From: Candidatus Pantoea persica
GTDB taxonomy: Bacteria > Pseudomonadota > Gammaproteobacteria > Enterobacterales > Enterobacteriaceae
Length of the DNA stretch: 64,000 bases
Direction: 5' to 3'
Assembly (NCBI RefSeq): GCF_013753875.1
Contig: NZ_SMDS01000018.1
Coordinates: 124,001-188,000 of the forward strand
Shown: piece after piece, positions 30,774-41,478 of the stretch
Layout of the letters: each line of letters begins with the position of its first letter
Numbering within the stretch: position 1 is the first letter of the stretch
Position numbers and translations under genes: made by a program
Notes under the pieces: model-generated
Database searches by the model: none
Told to the model about the DNA's origin: nothing
What the model saw: the letters and a program-made list of their open reading frames with translations, nothing else

Positions 30774-31628
30774 GAGACGGGAACAGAGAATAGGCCGGTC
30801 AGCCGATCCGGCATTGGGGCTTTCATATCGATACGCAGCAGATCCTTGCCCTAGCGACACGCCACGCCCAGGCAGGCAGATGCACGTAGTAGATATCGGC
30901 GATAAAGCGCGTCAGCTGCTCCGGCTCGCCCTGCCAGGGAACCGCGGTGTACAGGCCACGCGCCGAGGTCCAGTTAACGATATGTGGCCCCATCATATCG
31001 GCGTGCTGGCTCTCTAACGCCTGAAACAGGCTGATATGCTGAGGCTCCGCCGCCAAACTGCCGGGACCATACTGAAAGCCGAGCCAGCCGCGCTCAACGC
31101 GCTGACCGGCGAGACGCACAAAGCTGCGCGCCTACCGCGCGACGGTATCGGCATGGTCGCGCACGTAGTCGCCAAATTTGCACTCCCACTCCACCACTCC
31201 ACCACTCCACCACTCCACCAATTCGCCGCGCAGCTGCAGCTCATTGCGCTCCACCAGCTGCGCCTGCCGCATTTCGCCATCAACCGAAATCGGTCCGTGA
31301 AAGCTTTTCAGCTGCAGATCGGGCACGCGACGGAAGGCGCCCGCGTCAGCGCGAAGTGATTTTTAAACACGCGGGTAAAGTTCTGCTGGTTGCTGGTTAT
31401 CGAAGCCAAAGCGCACCGCGATGTCGATCAGCGGCATGCACGTCAGGCGCAGCGCCATGGCGGAGAGCATCAGGCGACGCTTGCGCGTACAGGCCGCCAG
31501 CGTCTGAACGGTAATCTCTTTGAACATGCGCTGCATATGCCATTTGGAGTAGCCCGATTTCAGGGTAATCAGATCGATATTGAGATCGTCGGTCAGACTC
31601 GCCTCAATCCACTCCACCAGATCAGCGC
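30774..31628 (-). pseudogene. Rob-like AraC-family regulator, truncated and frameshifted
   Basis: The N-terminal AraC helix-turn-helix domain (VEWIEASLTDDLNID, SGYSKWHMQRMFKEIT, DIAVRFGFDNQQ) is followed by a GyrI-like ligand domain, as in Rob. The start is missing; the sequence begins at LVEW next to the chemoreceptor fragment. Frame changes occur near 31375, 31135 and 30855. The end reads GKDLLRIDMKAPMPDRLTG to a TGA at complement 30774-30776. An 8-base repeat expansion lies inside. Confidence 0.8.
31186..31220. repeat. Four tandem CCACTCCA units inside the Rob-like gene
   Basis: Units start at 31186, 31194, 31202 and 31210, followed by CCA. Relative to a single unit, three extra copies add 24 bases, which is in frame and inserts WSGGVVEW after ELVEW. 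Confidence 0.9.
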
Positions 31629-32454
31629 GGCAAGAGCTTCAGCGACAAGTTTCTACGCGTGGCGAAAAACAGCCGCCCGATCTGGCTGGAGGCGAACTAC
31701 GTGCCGGTGCTGGACCGCAGCGGCCGCGTAATAAAAATTATCAAGCTCGCCACCGATATCACCGTACGCATCGTCGACGCGCAGGAGCAGCGAGCCATGA
31801 CCACGGCGATTGAGCGCTCCATGGCGGTGATCGCCTTTAACCTGAAGGGGGAAGTGCTGAAGGCGAACGACAACTTCCTGAAAAAAATGGGCTATCGCGC
31901 TGATGAGGTGATCGGCCTGCCGCACAGCCGTTTCTACTCTGAGGCGCTGCGCCAGAGCGTAGAGTACAAAACCGTCTGGCAGCAGCTGAACCGCGGCGAG
32001 TTTATCTCTCGCCAGTTTCAGCGCGTCAATAAACCAGGGACGCACCGTCTGGCTGCGCGCCACTTATAACCCGGTGTTCGACGAGGAAGGAGCTCTACAA
32101 GGTAGTGAAATTCGCCACCGACGTCACCGCGCAGGTCGAGAAGAGCTAGCTGGAGCGAAACGCGGCGCAGCAGGCCTATCAAACCGCACTGCAGACCAGC
32201 TAGAGCACCCGCCACGGCGCCAGCGTCATCGAAGAGAGTGCATACCATCAACGCGCTGGCGGGCGAACTGCACGGTATCTCAGAGGATATCGCCGATCTG
32301 AGTAACTCCTCCGACCGTATCGGCGCGTGCGGGCCGTGCACGGCCGCAGCTTTGCGGTGGTGGCAAATGAGGTGCGCATGCTGGCAGCCAATATCAATAG
32401 GCCACCACGGAGATCGAAAACCGCGTGCAGCAGAATCACCTGCTGGCGTCCAGG
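31629..32454 (+). pseudogene. PAS-containing methyl-accepting chemotaxis protein, 5'-truncated
   Basis: Two PAS-type segments are visible (KSFSDKFLRVAKNSRPIWL with KIIKLATDITV; MAVIAFNLKGEVLKANDNFL with KMGYRADEVIGL). A broken receptor signalling region follows (HGRSFAVVANEVRMLAANI). The layout resembles BdlA/Aer-like soluble receptors. The 5' end is missing at the junction with the Rob-like gene. Frame changes near 32040 and 32095 and TAG codons near 32147 and 32201 disrupt it. The end merges into the GGDEF gene. Confidence 0.78.
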
Positions 32455-33012
32455 GTGCTGCAGAGCATCGGGAACCGCAGCGCGATCATTCAGCGCATCA
32501 TCCAGATGCTGGCGCGCACCCCGGCGGCGCTGATTATTCTCGATATCGATTTCTTCAAGCGCATCAACGATGAGCACGGCCATCCCGTGGGCGATCGAGT
32601 GATTATCGAGATGGTCGCGCGCATCCAGCGCAACCTGCCGCCCACCGCCAGCATCGGCCGCATCGGTGGCGAGGAGTTCACCATTCTGCTGCCCAATACC
32701 TGGCTGTCGGACGCGGTGAGCGTCGCTGGCGCTATCCTCGCCTCGCTCAACGCCTCGCCGCTCAACGCGCTGCCGGAGCAGCTGGTGACCGCCAGCCTGG
32801 GCGTCAGCTACAGCGCACCCGGCAGCGATTTCGAAACGCTCTACTACAACGCCGACGCCGCGATGTATGACACGAAAAAGCACGGCCGCAACCCGTTTTC
32901 TTCCGCTGATCGCCCTTCTGCTCGACCCTTTCTCATCCTCTGGCGTGCGCTCGTTGCCGCGCGCCGCCCTCTGTTACGCCTGAAAAACACACTGTTCCAT
33001 AAATATCTCTGA
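32455..33012 (+). pseudogene. Diguanylate cyclase (GGDEF) domain, N-terminally truncated
   Basis: A nearly full GGDEF domain runs from SIGNRSAIIQRIIQ through ALIILDIDFFKRINDEHGH to the active-site GRIGGEEFTILLPNT and YNADAAMYDTKKHGRN. GGEEF is the catalytic signature for c-di-GMP synthesis. Any sensory N-terminus is gone; the frame is open upstream into the chemoreceptor remnant (QQNHLLASRVLQ), so a deletion may have joined the two. Translation would need a cryptic start. Confidence 0.75.
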
Positions 33013-33302
33013 AGTCGCTTTTCGCGAAATTTTCCTTAAATAACAGAGAGTTTCGCCCATAGCAGTGCGCTGTTTTATTTTATGTCTATATATCTACATG
33101 TCTATATATCCGAACGTCTGTAACTAAATGATTAAATTCGATTTTATTTGCCATATTAATTCCGCTTAGCGCTGCGCATTTTCCTGCTTTAATGCAAATT
33201 CCGCCGATTACATCAGTTATTTTTCTAATTCTGGTAGTGCCGTCTTCCCCTTCCGCAATAACCTGCTAATAATTCGGACTTTTCTTAAAAGGAGATTTCA
33301 GG

Positions 33303-33776
33303 ATGAAGCTGGCAAAACCATTATTACTGTTAAGTTAAGCGTTCTTTCCCCACTGGTGCTAGCGGGCTGCCAGAGCAATGCCGACAGCTATGCGGCGAAC
33401 GTGTACGACACCACGCAGCTCAATAACAAACAAGAAACCAAAACCGTCAGCATAATCTCAGTGCTGCCGGCGAAAGTGGCGGTGGACAACACCCGCAACA
33501 AACAGGCGGCGCAATCCTGGGCGCGGTCGCGGGCAGTACAACGTTGGCACCGGTTCAGGTCTGGGCACTACCGCTGGCGCGGCGGCAGGCTCGCTGGTGA
33601 GCGACAAAACCCTAGTAGAAAGCGTCTCCCTGACCTACAAAGAGGGCACCAAAATCTATACCTCGACCCAAGTTAGCCGCACCTGCAAATTCACCTCAGG
33701 CCTGGCCGTGGTGATCTCCACCAAAAATAACGAAACGCGCATTCAGCCGAATACCGCCTGCCCGGCAAAAGCCTGA
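33303..33776 (+). pseudogene. Glycine-zipper outer-membrane lipoprotein (SlyB/Pcp-like), frameshifted
   Basis: A GGAG site precedes ATG 33303 (MKLAKPLLLL). After a shift near 33330 a lipobox VLAGCQSN follows. The glycine-rich two-helix zone (ILGAVAG, LGTTAGAAAGSLVS) is split by a further shift near 33510. The C-terminal half SVSLTYKEGTKIYTSTQ reads to TGA 33774-33776. Slippage in the first run also gives an early TAA. Confidence 0.78.
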
Positions 33777-33785
33777 GGGGGTTAA

Positions 33786-34080
33786 GTGAAACGTGTGATT
33801 TCTGTTCTGTCGCTGGTGGCCTGTAGCTTGACGGCGACGCTCAGCGCTGAAGCCGCCTCGCTGTAGGATCAGCTGGCTGCCGTGGCGGCAGTGGAAAATA
33901 CCGGCAAGGGGCAGGAGCAGTCGCTGGAAGACGCGCGCCAGGCCCGTTTCGAGCAAGAGGTGCGCGAAGAGCGCGCCGCGCGCGGATCGCTGCCGCCAGC
34001 GCCGAACGTCAGCGTCAGCGCGACTCCGCGGCCGCCGCCGACAAGGCGCGCAAGCTGGCGCTGAAGCGCGAGGCGGCGCG
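33786..34080 (+). pseudogene. Exported coiled-coil protein (DUF5384-like), amber and truncation
   Basis: GTG at 33786 begins a signal peptide (MKRVISVLSLVACSLTATL). TAG replaces a glutamine after AEAASL near 33865. The following Arg/Gln/Glu-rich sequence (EQSLEDARQARFEQEVREE) is coiled-coil-like; a shift near 33990 moves the rest to another frame. The gene stops abruptly where the PBP2 remnant begins. The DUF5384 assignment is from memory and tentative. It lies 9 bases after the lipoprotein gene. Confidence 0.55.
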
Positions 34081-34108
34081 CGGATTCAGGCCGCCGCCCC
34101 GCTCGCTC

Positions 34109-35528
34109 TTATGGCCGCTGCGCCGTTTCCACCGGCGGCGCGCTCGGCGGCGGCAGGAAGATATGATCGAGGGTCTCGTGCATCACCGGCGCGGCGGTCA
34201 CCCCTTCGTTGCCGCCATTCTCCAGAATCAGCGCCACCGCTACCTTCGGGCTGTTGAAGGGCGCAAATGCGGTATAGAAGATATGGTCGCGCAGGCGCAC
34301 CGGGATCATCTTCGCGTTATAGACCTGATTCTGCTTCAGGCTGAACACCTGCGAAGTGCCGCTCTTCGCCGCGATGCCGTAGGATGCGGTATGAAAATAT
34401 TTATAGCCGGTGCCGTTCGGCGCGTTGGCCATACCGAATATGGCGCGGCCCACCAGCCCCCAGTAAGGAGAGCGCGCGTCGCCGATTTGCGCCTGCGGCA
34501 GCGCTGGCTGATAGGGCTCCACCGTTTTGCCTCGCTCCGCTTTCGCCAGCAGGTGCGGCGCAATCACTTTGCCGTTGTTGATCAGCGCCACCATCGCCTT
34601 CACCATCTGAATTGGCGTGGCGATCCAGTAGCCCTGCCGATGCCTACCGACACCGTATCGCCCTGATACCAAGCTTTTTTGTACACCTTGAGCTTCCAGT
34701 CACGGCTCGGAAGCAGGCCGTTGTACTCTTCGTTGAGATCGATGCCGGTCGATTTACCGTAGCCGAACTGGCCAAGCATAGTATGGATGCGGTCGATGCC
34801 CATCATAAACGCCACCTGATAAAAGAAGGTGTCGGCGGACTCCTCAATCGCTTTAGTGATGTCCAGCGTGCCGTGGCCGCTCTTTTCCAGTCGCGGTAGC
34901 GGCGGTCGGTACCCGTCAGCGTCCAGGTCGGCGCGCCGAAGAAGCTGGTCTGCGGCGTAATCACGCCGGTCAGCAGCGCCGACATCGCCATATAGGGCTT
35001 CACCGTTGAGGCGGGCGGATAGAGTCCCTAGGTGACGCAGTTGATCAACGGCAGGTTTTTACCCTGATGTGCGTGCGCCAGATCCGCGCCGTAGGGGTAT
35101 TCGCGATCCTGACAGGTATCGATGGTGACGCCGGTAAAGCGGTACTTATTGACCGAGAAGCGCGCCACCTGTTCGTCAGTCATCTCCTCTTTCAGCACCA
35201 CCGGCTTGTAGCGGCTGCTCTGCGTCAGCGCCTTCAGCGTCGCCTGCATATCCTCGATCTTGTAAGGTGTCAGCATAATATCGTACCAGGTGACGTTATG
35301 CACCAGCGGGACGCCGTCGCGATCGAATATCAGCCCGCGCGTCGGCGCGATGGGGATCATTTTCATGTCGTTCTGGTTGGATCGCGTCTGGTAATAGCCG
35401 TGGTCGCGCACCTGAAAGCGATAGAGATTCAGTACCAGAATGGTGAAGCAGATAAGCACCAGCGCGAAGGCGAGCAGCGCCTTGCAGACAAACAGCTTTT
35501 CTTCAGCTTCGAAATTGCGGAAATTCAT
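34109..35528 (-). pseudogene. Second penicillin-binding protein 2 (MrdA paralogue), deleted and frameshifted
   Basis: PBP2 is the elongasome transpeptidase. The start MNFRNFEAEEKLFVCKALL resembles MrdA. After YPYGADLAH about 190 codons are missing, and the sequence resumes at the transpeptidase domain with an in-frame TAG just before GLYPPASTVKPY, where S-x-x-K survives. Frame changes follow near 34870 and 34640. The KSGT motif (IAAKSGTSQVF) is kept. The divergence from E. coli MrdA and the location next to deoD suggest an accessory paralogue, as Salmonella has, not the housekeeping gene. Confidence 0.82.
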
Positions 35529-35674
35529 TAGGCGGCATTTAGGCAGGTAAAGAGGCAGTACCAGCGGGAAGATGCACAGGAGTCGAGAAAAGTGTGTCAT
35601 TTTGTGAGAATGTTACGAATGGCACGGGGATCCCGTCCTGCGCGCTGCGCGGGACGGACAAGGCATCAGCTAAC

Positions 35675-36388
35675 TTAGTCGCCCAGCAGCACCGACTCCA
35701 GCGCGATTTTAATCATGTCGTTGAAGGTGGTCTGGCGCTCGGCAAAGGTGGTCTGCTCGTGGGTGCGGATATGGTCGGACACGGTGCAGATGGTCAGCGC
35801 CTTCGCGCCAAACTCCGCCGCCACGCCATAGATGCCCGCCGCTTCCATCTCTACGCCGAGGATGCCGTACTTCTCTATCACGTCGAACATCTGCGGATCC
35901 GGGGTGTAGAAGAGATCGGCAGAGAAGATGTTGCCGACGCGAGCCTCGACGCCGAGCGCTTTAGCGGCGTCAACCGCGTTGCGCACCGTGTCGAAGTCAG
36001 CGATGGCCGCGAAGTCGTGATCCTTGAAGCGCATGCGGTTGACTTTGGAGTCGGTGCAGGCGCCCATGCCGATCACGATATCACGCAGCTTCACGTCGGC
36101 GCGCACCGCGCCGCAGGAGCCGATGCGGATGATTTTCTTCACACCGAAGTCGGTGATCAGCTCTTTGGTGTAGATCGAGCAGGACGGAATGCCCATGCCG
36201 TGACCCATCACGGAGATTTTGCGGCCCTTATAGGTGCCAGTGTAGCCCAGCATGCCGCGCACGCTGTTCACTTCAACCGGATTTTCCAGAAAGGTTTCCG
36301 CGATGTGCTTCGCGCGTAGCGGGTCGCCCGGCATCAGCACGACGTCGGCGAAATCGCCCATTTCTGCATTAATGTGAGGAGTTGCCAT
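35675..36388 (-). CDS. deoD: Purine nucleoside phosphorylase DeoD-type
   Basis: DeoD cleaves purine ribo- and deoxyribonucleosides to base plus (deoxy)ribose-1-phosphate as a hexamer. The 237-residue product has the phosphate-binding [15 protein letters not shown] region, the family signature [12 protein letters not shown], and [11 protein letters not shown] in the nucleoside site. It follows deoB by 35 bases, as the last gene of the deo operon. The frame is intact. Confidence 0.96.
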   Translation of the reverse strand: MATPHINAEMGDFADVVLMPGDPLRAKHIAETFLENPVEVNSVRGMLGYTGTYKGRKISVMGHGMGIPSCSIYTKELITDFGVKKIIRIGSCGAVRADVKLRDIVIGMGACTDSKVNRMRFKDHDFAAIADFDTVRNAVDAAKALGVEARVGNIFSADLFYTPDPQMFDVIEKYGILGVEMEAAGIYGVAAEFGAKALTICTVSDHIRTHEQTTFAERQTTFNDMIKIALESVLLGD

Positions 36389-36423
36389 GGTTGTTCATCC
36401 TTTTTTAAATTCAGCGGCACTGC

Positions 36424-37647
36424 TTACAGCATGCTCTTGCCGTAGTCCATATCGGACAGGCCAAAATAGTGCGCAATCGTCTGACCGATATCCGCGAAGG
36501 TTTCGCGGTAGCCCAGCGAGCCGGGTTTGACCTTCGGTCCGTAGATTAGAATCGGAATATGCTCGCGCGTATGCTCGGTGCCCTGCCAGGTCGGATCGCA
36601 ACCGTGGTCGGCGGTGAGGATCAGAATGTCATCCTCTTTCACCAGCCCCATCAGCTCCGGCAGACGGCGGTCGAATAGCTCCAGCCCGCTCGCGTAGCCG
36701 GCGATGTCGCGACGGTGCCCCCAGGTGGAGTCGAAATCGACGAAGTTGGTAAAGACGATCGACTGGTCGGGCGCCTTTTTCATCTGCTCGATGGTGGCGT
36801 CAAACAGTGCGTCCAGGCCGGTGGCTTTCACCTTCTGCGTGATGCCCTGATGGGCGTAGATGTCGGCGATTTTACCCACCGAAATAACTTCGCCGCCCTT
36901 CTCGTCCACCAGCTTTTTCAGCATGGTCGGCGACGGTGGCTCAACCGCCAGGTCGTGACGGTTGCCGGTACGCTCGAAGTGACCCGCCTTGTCGCCGACA
37001 AACGGACGCGCAATTACGCGGCCGATATTGTAGCCGCCCTCGGTCAGCTCTTCGCGCGCGATTTCGCACAGCTCATAGAGGCGATCGAGGCCGAAGGTCT
37101 CTTCGTGACAGGCGATCTGGAACACCGAGTCCGCCGAGGTATAGAAAATCGGCTTGCCGGTTTTCATATGCCCTTCGCCCAGCCGATCGAGGATCACCGT
37201 GCCGGAAGAGTGACAGTTGCCGAGGTAGCCCGGCAGATTTGCGCGCGCCACCAGCTTATCGAGCAGTTCCTGCGGAAAGCTGTTCTCTTTGTCGCTGAAG
37301 TAGCCCCAGTCGAACAGCACCGGCACGCCGGCGATCTCCCAGTGGCCGGACGGCGTGTCTTTGCCTGACGACAGCTCGCTGGCGTAGGCGTAGGCGCCGA
37401 TAATCTCCGCGTTGGGATCGAGGCCCATTGGGAAGCAGCCGGTGGAGAGTTCGGCGGCCTTGCCCAGACCGAGCGCGGTCATGTTCGGCAGAAGCAGCGG
37501 GCCTTTGCGCCCTTTGTCCGCTTCGCCGTTAAAGCACGCCTTGGCGATATGGCCCAGCGTGTCCGATCCTGCGTCGCCGAATTTGTCGGCGTCTTTGCTT
37601 GAGCCGATTCCAAAGGAATCGAGCACCATAATAAAAGCACGTTTCAT
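36424..37647 (-). CDS. deoB: Phosphopentomutase
   Basis: DeoB interconverts (deoxy)ribose-1-phosphate and (deoxy)ribose-5-phosphate with two Mn ions. The start [15 protein letters not shown] (complement 37647) gives 407 residues, exactly the E. coli length. Metal ligands lie in [17 protein letters not shown] and [10 protein letters not shown], and all are intact. Upstream deoA is broken and deoC is gone, so DeoB can still feed pentose phosphates from DeoD products but cannot pass deoxyribose-5-phosphate to DeoC here. Confidence 0.96.
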   Translation of the reverse strand: MKRAFIMVLDSFGIGSSKDADKFGDAGSDTLGHIAKACFNGEADKGRKGPLLLPNMTALGLGKAAELSTGCFPMGLDPNAEIIGAYAYASELSSGKDTPSGHWEIAGVPVLFDWGYFSDKENSFPQELLDKLVARANLPGYLGNCHSSGTVILDRLGEGHMKTGKPIFYTSADSVFQIACHEETFGLDRLYELCEIAREELTEGGYNIGRVIARPFVGDKAGHFERTGNRHDLAVEPPSPTMLKKLVDEKGGEVISVGKIADIYAHQGITQKVKATGLDALFDATIEQMKKAPDQSIVFTNFVDFDSTWGHRRDIAGYASGLELFDRRLPELMGLVKEDDILILTADHGCDPTWQGTEHTREHIPILIYGPKVKPGSLGYRETFADIGQTIAHYFGLSDMDYGKSML

Positions 37648-37839
37648 GCAAGTCTCCTGCGCCTGCGCGCGTGACAAGTCAAAAAAAAAGCGATCAGATA
37701 AGCATACCCGAATGCCTCTCCAGCCGCAGCATAAAGCCGCAATTTTGCCGCTTTACCGCACGAAGCGGGCACGAGCGGGCGGACAACACCGCAAAGCGGC
37801 ACGGTTGTCCGCCTTGCGCCGCAGACCATCCTGGCGCGC

Positions 37840-39057
37840 ACCCGGCGATAGACCACGGGCGTGGCCGCTGGCGCGCTGTCGCTCAGTGTTATCGCGGCCT
37901 TCACTGCAGCGGCGGCCTGCTCCCAGCTAGCCTCGCTGCTGGCGTGGATCATCCGCCTAGCGCGATGGTCTCGCTCAGCCCGACGCTGTAGTCGATCGCG
38001 TCGCTGGCGCGCTGCCGTCCGCCGCCCATAGCTACTACCGCCATGCCGAGCGCGCGCGTATCCATGCTGCTGACGATGCCTTCGCCATCGGCGTAGACCG
38101 CCTTGCTGAGCGTCGGCTGCGGAAGATAAGTGTCTTAGCGTTCGACAAAATCGGCCGGGCCGCCCTGCGCGGCGACCATGCGCCCGAATACCTCTGCCGC
38201 CTGGCCGTTATCCAGCACCTGCATCAGCTTGTTGCGCGCCTCCTCTTCGCTGACGGCTAGCCTGCCGGAGATCAGCATCTCGCTGCACAGCACTAGCGTC
38301 ACCTCCAGCAGGAGCGGATTGCGCGCCGCACCGGTGAGAAAGCGCAACGCTTCGCGCACTTCCAGCGCGTTGCCTGCGCTCGACGCCAGCACCTGATTCA
38401 TATCGGTGAGCAGCGCGGTGGTGGTGCAGCCCGCGCCGTTCGCCACGCCGACAACCGCCTGCGCCAGATCGATCGACGCCTCGAAGGTCGGCATAAAGGC
38501 ACCGGAACCGACTTTGACGTCCATAACCAGCGCGCCCAGCCCTTCCGCCAGCTTCTTCGCGAGAATCGAGGCGGTGATCAGCGGAATCGAGTCCACGGTG
38601 GCGGTGATATCGCGCGTGGCGTAGAAGCGCTTGTCCGCCGGCGCGAGCGAGCGGGTTTGGCCGATAATCGCCACGCCGACCTATTTAATGATCCGGCGGA
38701 AGCGATCATCGTCCGAGAAAATGTCGAAGCCCGGAATCGCCTCCAGCTTGTCGAGCGTGCCGCCGGTGTGGCCGAGGCCGAGACCGGAGATCATCGGCAC
38801 GTAGCCGCCGCAGGCGGCTACCATCGGCCCCAGCATCAGCGAGGTGACGTCGCCGACGCCGCCGGTGGAGTGCTTGTCGACCACCGGCCCGTTAAGGTTC
38901 AGCGACTGCCAGTCGAGCACCGTGCCGGAGTCGCGCATTGCCATGGTGAGCGCCACACGCTCCGGCAGCAACATATCGTGAAAAAAGATGGTCATCGCCA
39001 GCGCGGCGATCTGTCCTTCGGTAACCGTATTGTCGCGCACGCAGTTGATGAAGAAGC
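37840..39057 (-). pseudogene. deoA: Thymidine phosphorylase, 5'-deleted with stops
   Basis: DeoA splits thymidine to thymine and deoxyribose-1-phosphate. The first ~23 codons are missing; the gene begins at [11 protein letters not shown], fused to yjjV. Catalytic-region motifs [18 protein letters not shown] and [20 protein letters not shown] are kept. A TAG (complement 38681-38683) follows RRIIK, and a TAA follows FVER near 38135. The C-terminal ~12 codons before IHASSE are missing. The normal stop is not found, so the 3' limit is approximate. Confidence 0.9.
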
Positions 39058-39571
39058 GGAAGAGATTATGCGTGTTGCGCCACAGCGCGTCGGCTATCGT
39101 CTGCGGCGCTTCGGGGCGGAGTTCGCACAGCGTCTGCCACACCAGACGTGCGCGTTCCGGGCGGTTCGGCTCGCCCTGAAAACCGTGCAGCGGCATATCG
39201 GGCGCGTCGGTCTCCAGCAGCAGCGCGTCGAGCAGCGCCTCCTGACGCGTAAAATCGGGGGTCTCCATATAGAGATCGAGTCCGATCTCGCCGATCGCCA
39301 CCAGCTTCGTCGAGCGGCGCTGTAGCCGCTCCTCGAGCTGCGCTAGATGCGCCTCTTCATGGCGATCGATGGCAATGGGATGCAGGCCGAGCGCGGCGTA
39401 GAGGGCGCAATGCCGATCCGCCAGCGCCGCGATGTGCGCGAAGCGGCTGGCCTCCACCGCCGGCACGATAATGCGCGCCACGCCCGCCTCGGCGGCGCGC
39501 GCGATGCTCTTTTCCTTCTCGCCGACAAAGGGCGGGAAGTCGAAGTGGCAGTGGGTGTCGATAAATCTCAT
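39058..39571 (-). pseudogene. yjjV: TatD-family metal-dependent hydrolase YjjV, internally deleted and fused to deoA
   Basis: The start [15 protein letters not shown] carries the first metal histidines, and [10 protein letters not shown] holds the glutamate. After RQEALLDA about 75 codons are missing, with two catalytic histidines, and the frame resumes at [17 protein letters not shown] with the aspartate. It then reads NTHNLF and passes directly into deoA. In E. coli yjjW, yjjI, deoC and the deoA start lie between, so a multi-gene deletion made the fusion. The fused frame is open for 296 codons. Confidence 0.9.
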
Positions 39572-39587
39572 GCCAGCGAATCCTCAC

Positions 39588-40477
39588 CTAGTCTGCGTCG
39601 TTGCCCGCCAGCGGCGGTGTCATCACCGGCCGGTTGTAGGGCGCGTTGGCCACCGGCGCCGGCGGCGTGACCGTGGCGCAGCGCAAAAACGGCTCGGCGT
39701 CGCTCAGCCACTTGCCCAGCGTGGTGAGGAAATAGCGGCCGCAGCGGCATCCCAGATGGTAATCCTGATTCAGGGAGGCGACGCGGCTGCCCAGCGCCAT
39801 GCTCGCCGGCACGTGCGGCGGATAAATTTCAATGATACGCAGGTCGCCGGGCGGCGGCTCGATAAACTGCTGAATGTCGCGGTAGCTAGCTTCATGATGA
39901 TGCAGGATATTGATCATCGGCTGCAGTGCGCCGTCGATCAGCCAGCGCTCCATACGCCTGATCCATTTCGGCGTGTAGAACATTTGCGACGGCACGGTGC
40001 GGAGCACCACGATGGTGTCGGCGCCGCGGCCGCTTCGCGCACCAGAATGGCGTCGCTGATGCCGCCGTCGAGATCTGATCCCCTCCAGGTTGACGCCGAG
40101 CCGGTAGAAGCAGGAATGGCGCTGGAGGCTTTAATCAGATCTTGCCAGTTGGCGCTGTAGCCCGGCGTGTAGTCGTCGCTGCGGCAAGTGCACAGGTAGA
40201 ACTCGCGTCCGCCATCGAACAACAGCTTGCCGCTCTCCAGCGCCAGCGGCAGCTCGCGGCGCGTCACCTCAATCAGCCAGTCGAGATCGATCAGATTGCC
40301 GCGGCGCATAGAGATGAAAGGGATTGAATTTCGCCCGCCGGAACTCATCCAGCACGCCGGCGGTAAAAATGCCGCGCTGGCCTTGGCCCTCGCAGATCAG
40401 GGCGATTTTTGCGCTTTAAACGGGGAAAGAACTAAGGGCTCAATGGCGCCCAGCGTAACAGGAATGCGAATACCCAC
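39588..40477 (-). pseudogene. yjjU: Patatin-like phospholipase YjjU, active site deleted
   Basis: YjjU is a patatin-family lipid hydrolase. The probable GTG start (complement 40475-40477, after GAGGAG) begins MGIRIPVTLGAIEPL. One shift follows KAQK. The oxyanion motif reads EGQGQRG instead of EGGGQRG. After FNPFHLY the GTSAG serine block is deleted, and the gene resumes at RRGNLIDLDWLIE. A further shift occurs near 40080. The C-terminal half (SQMFYTPKWIRRMERWL) is open to 39588. It sits upstream of yjjV as in E. coli. Confidence 0.87.
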
Positions 40478-40644
40478 ATTTGCTCCTCGCGGAAGTTCTG
40501 AGGAGTGCCGCTGCGTTTATCCGTTTGAATTCGTCAGCATCCCGGAGAACCAGCCATGTCTTCTCCTAACCTGCCGCCAGCACAAGGGCTGGCTGGTCTC
40601 CGCTTTATGCATGCTCGTTGCAAAAATCAGAATGACTCAACCGG

Positions 40645-40806
40645 TCAGGGTCGTTTGCGGCCGGTAAACAGGCTCACGAAGAACAGAATAATACCGACAA
40701 CGAAGACAATTTTAGCCGCCCATGCTGCCGTACCGGCGAGGCCGCCAAATCCTAACGCCGCCGCGATCAGTGCAATTACCAGAAAAATAATACCCCAACG
40801 AAACAT
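40645..40806 (-). CDS. ytjA: DUF1328 small membrane protein YtjA
   Basis: A 53-residue protein with two hydrophobic helices, almost identical to E. coli YtjA ([20 protein letters not shown], ending MGRKRP or TGRKRP). The ATG complement 40806 has an AGGAGA site; the upstream in-frame ATG is unlikely. One glycine is replaced by tryptophan (GTAAWAAKI). The function is unknown; it lies downstream of osmY as in E. coli. Confidence 0.93.
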   Translation of the reverse strand: MFRWGIIFLVIALIAAALGFGGLAGTAAWAAKIVFVVGIILFFVSLFTGRKRP

Positions 40807-40881
40807 AAGCCTCTCCTTACCATAGTGAAATCGAACTGCTCGTTTCTTTCCCATTTTGGGTGTTGTTGTGTCAGCGCGATG

Positions 40882-41478
40882 TTAAGACTTCACGGTCAGG
40901 TCATTCTTAACGCTTTTGACGCCTTCAATGGCTTTAGCGATGCTTTCTGCGCGATCGGACTGCGCCCGATTAGCAACCGTTCCTGAAAGCTGAACAACGC
41001 CGTCGGTGGTTTCCACCTTGATATTGCGCGACGGAACGATGTCATCGGCTAACAGTTTAGCCTTAATTTCACTGGTCGTTGCCGCATCGTCAGCATAACC
41101 TTTCAAACTAGATGATTTGCTGTCTCTGACGTGTAGCTTGTTGCTAACGGATTTAACGCCTTCCACTTTTTGTACGACGGCGACGGCTTTTTCAGCCTGA
41201 TCCTGCGAGGTAACGAAACCGCTCAGGGTCACCACGCCTTCGTAAGTTTTCACGGAAATATCCTTACTTTTTATTGCTTCGTCATCCACCAAAGCCGCTT
41301 TGGCTTTTGCGGTGATGGAGCTATCATCCATAAATCCATCGACTTTTTTCATAGAACTATTGATTTTCGCACCGGCATTATCTGCGCTTTGCTGGGCTTT
41401 CTGCGTTAGCGAATCGTCAGCCAGGGCGGAGCCGAACATTACCGCCATTAGCGTCTGGGCAATCTTAGTCTTATTCAT
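40882..41478 (-). CDS. osmY: Periplasmic osmotically inducible chaperone OsmY
   Basis: OsmY is a periplasmic two-BON-domain protein induced by osmotic and stationary-phase stress. The start [15 protein letters not shown] (complement 41478) gives 198 residues. BON repeats are clear ([17 protein letters not shown] and [17 protein letters not shown]). The signal peptide is shorter than in E. coli: cleavage would fall after GSALA, with the usual ATGSAYA stretch missing, so export may be less efficient. Confidence 0.93.
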   Translation of the reverse strand: MNKTKIAQTLMAVMFGSALADDSLTQKAQQSADNAGAKINSSMKKVDGFMDDSSITAKAKAALVDDEAIKSKDISVKTYEGVVTLSGFVTSQDQAEKAVAVVQKVEGVKSVSNKLHVRDSKSSSLKGYADDAATTSEIKAKLLADDIVPSRNIKVETTDGVVQLSGTVANRAQSDRAESIAKAIEGVKSVKNDLTVKS

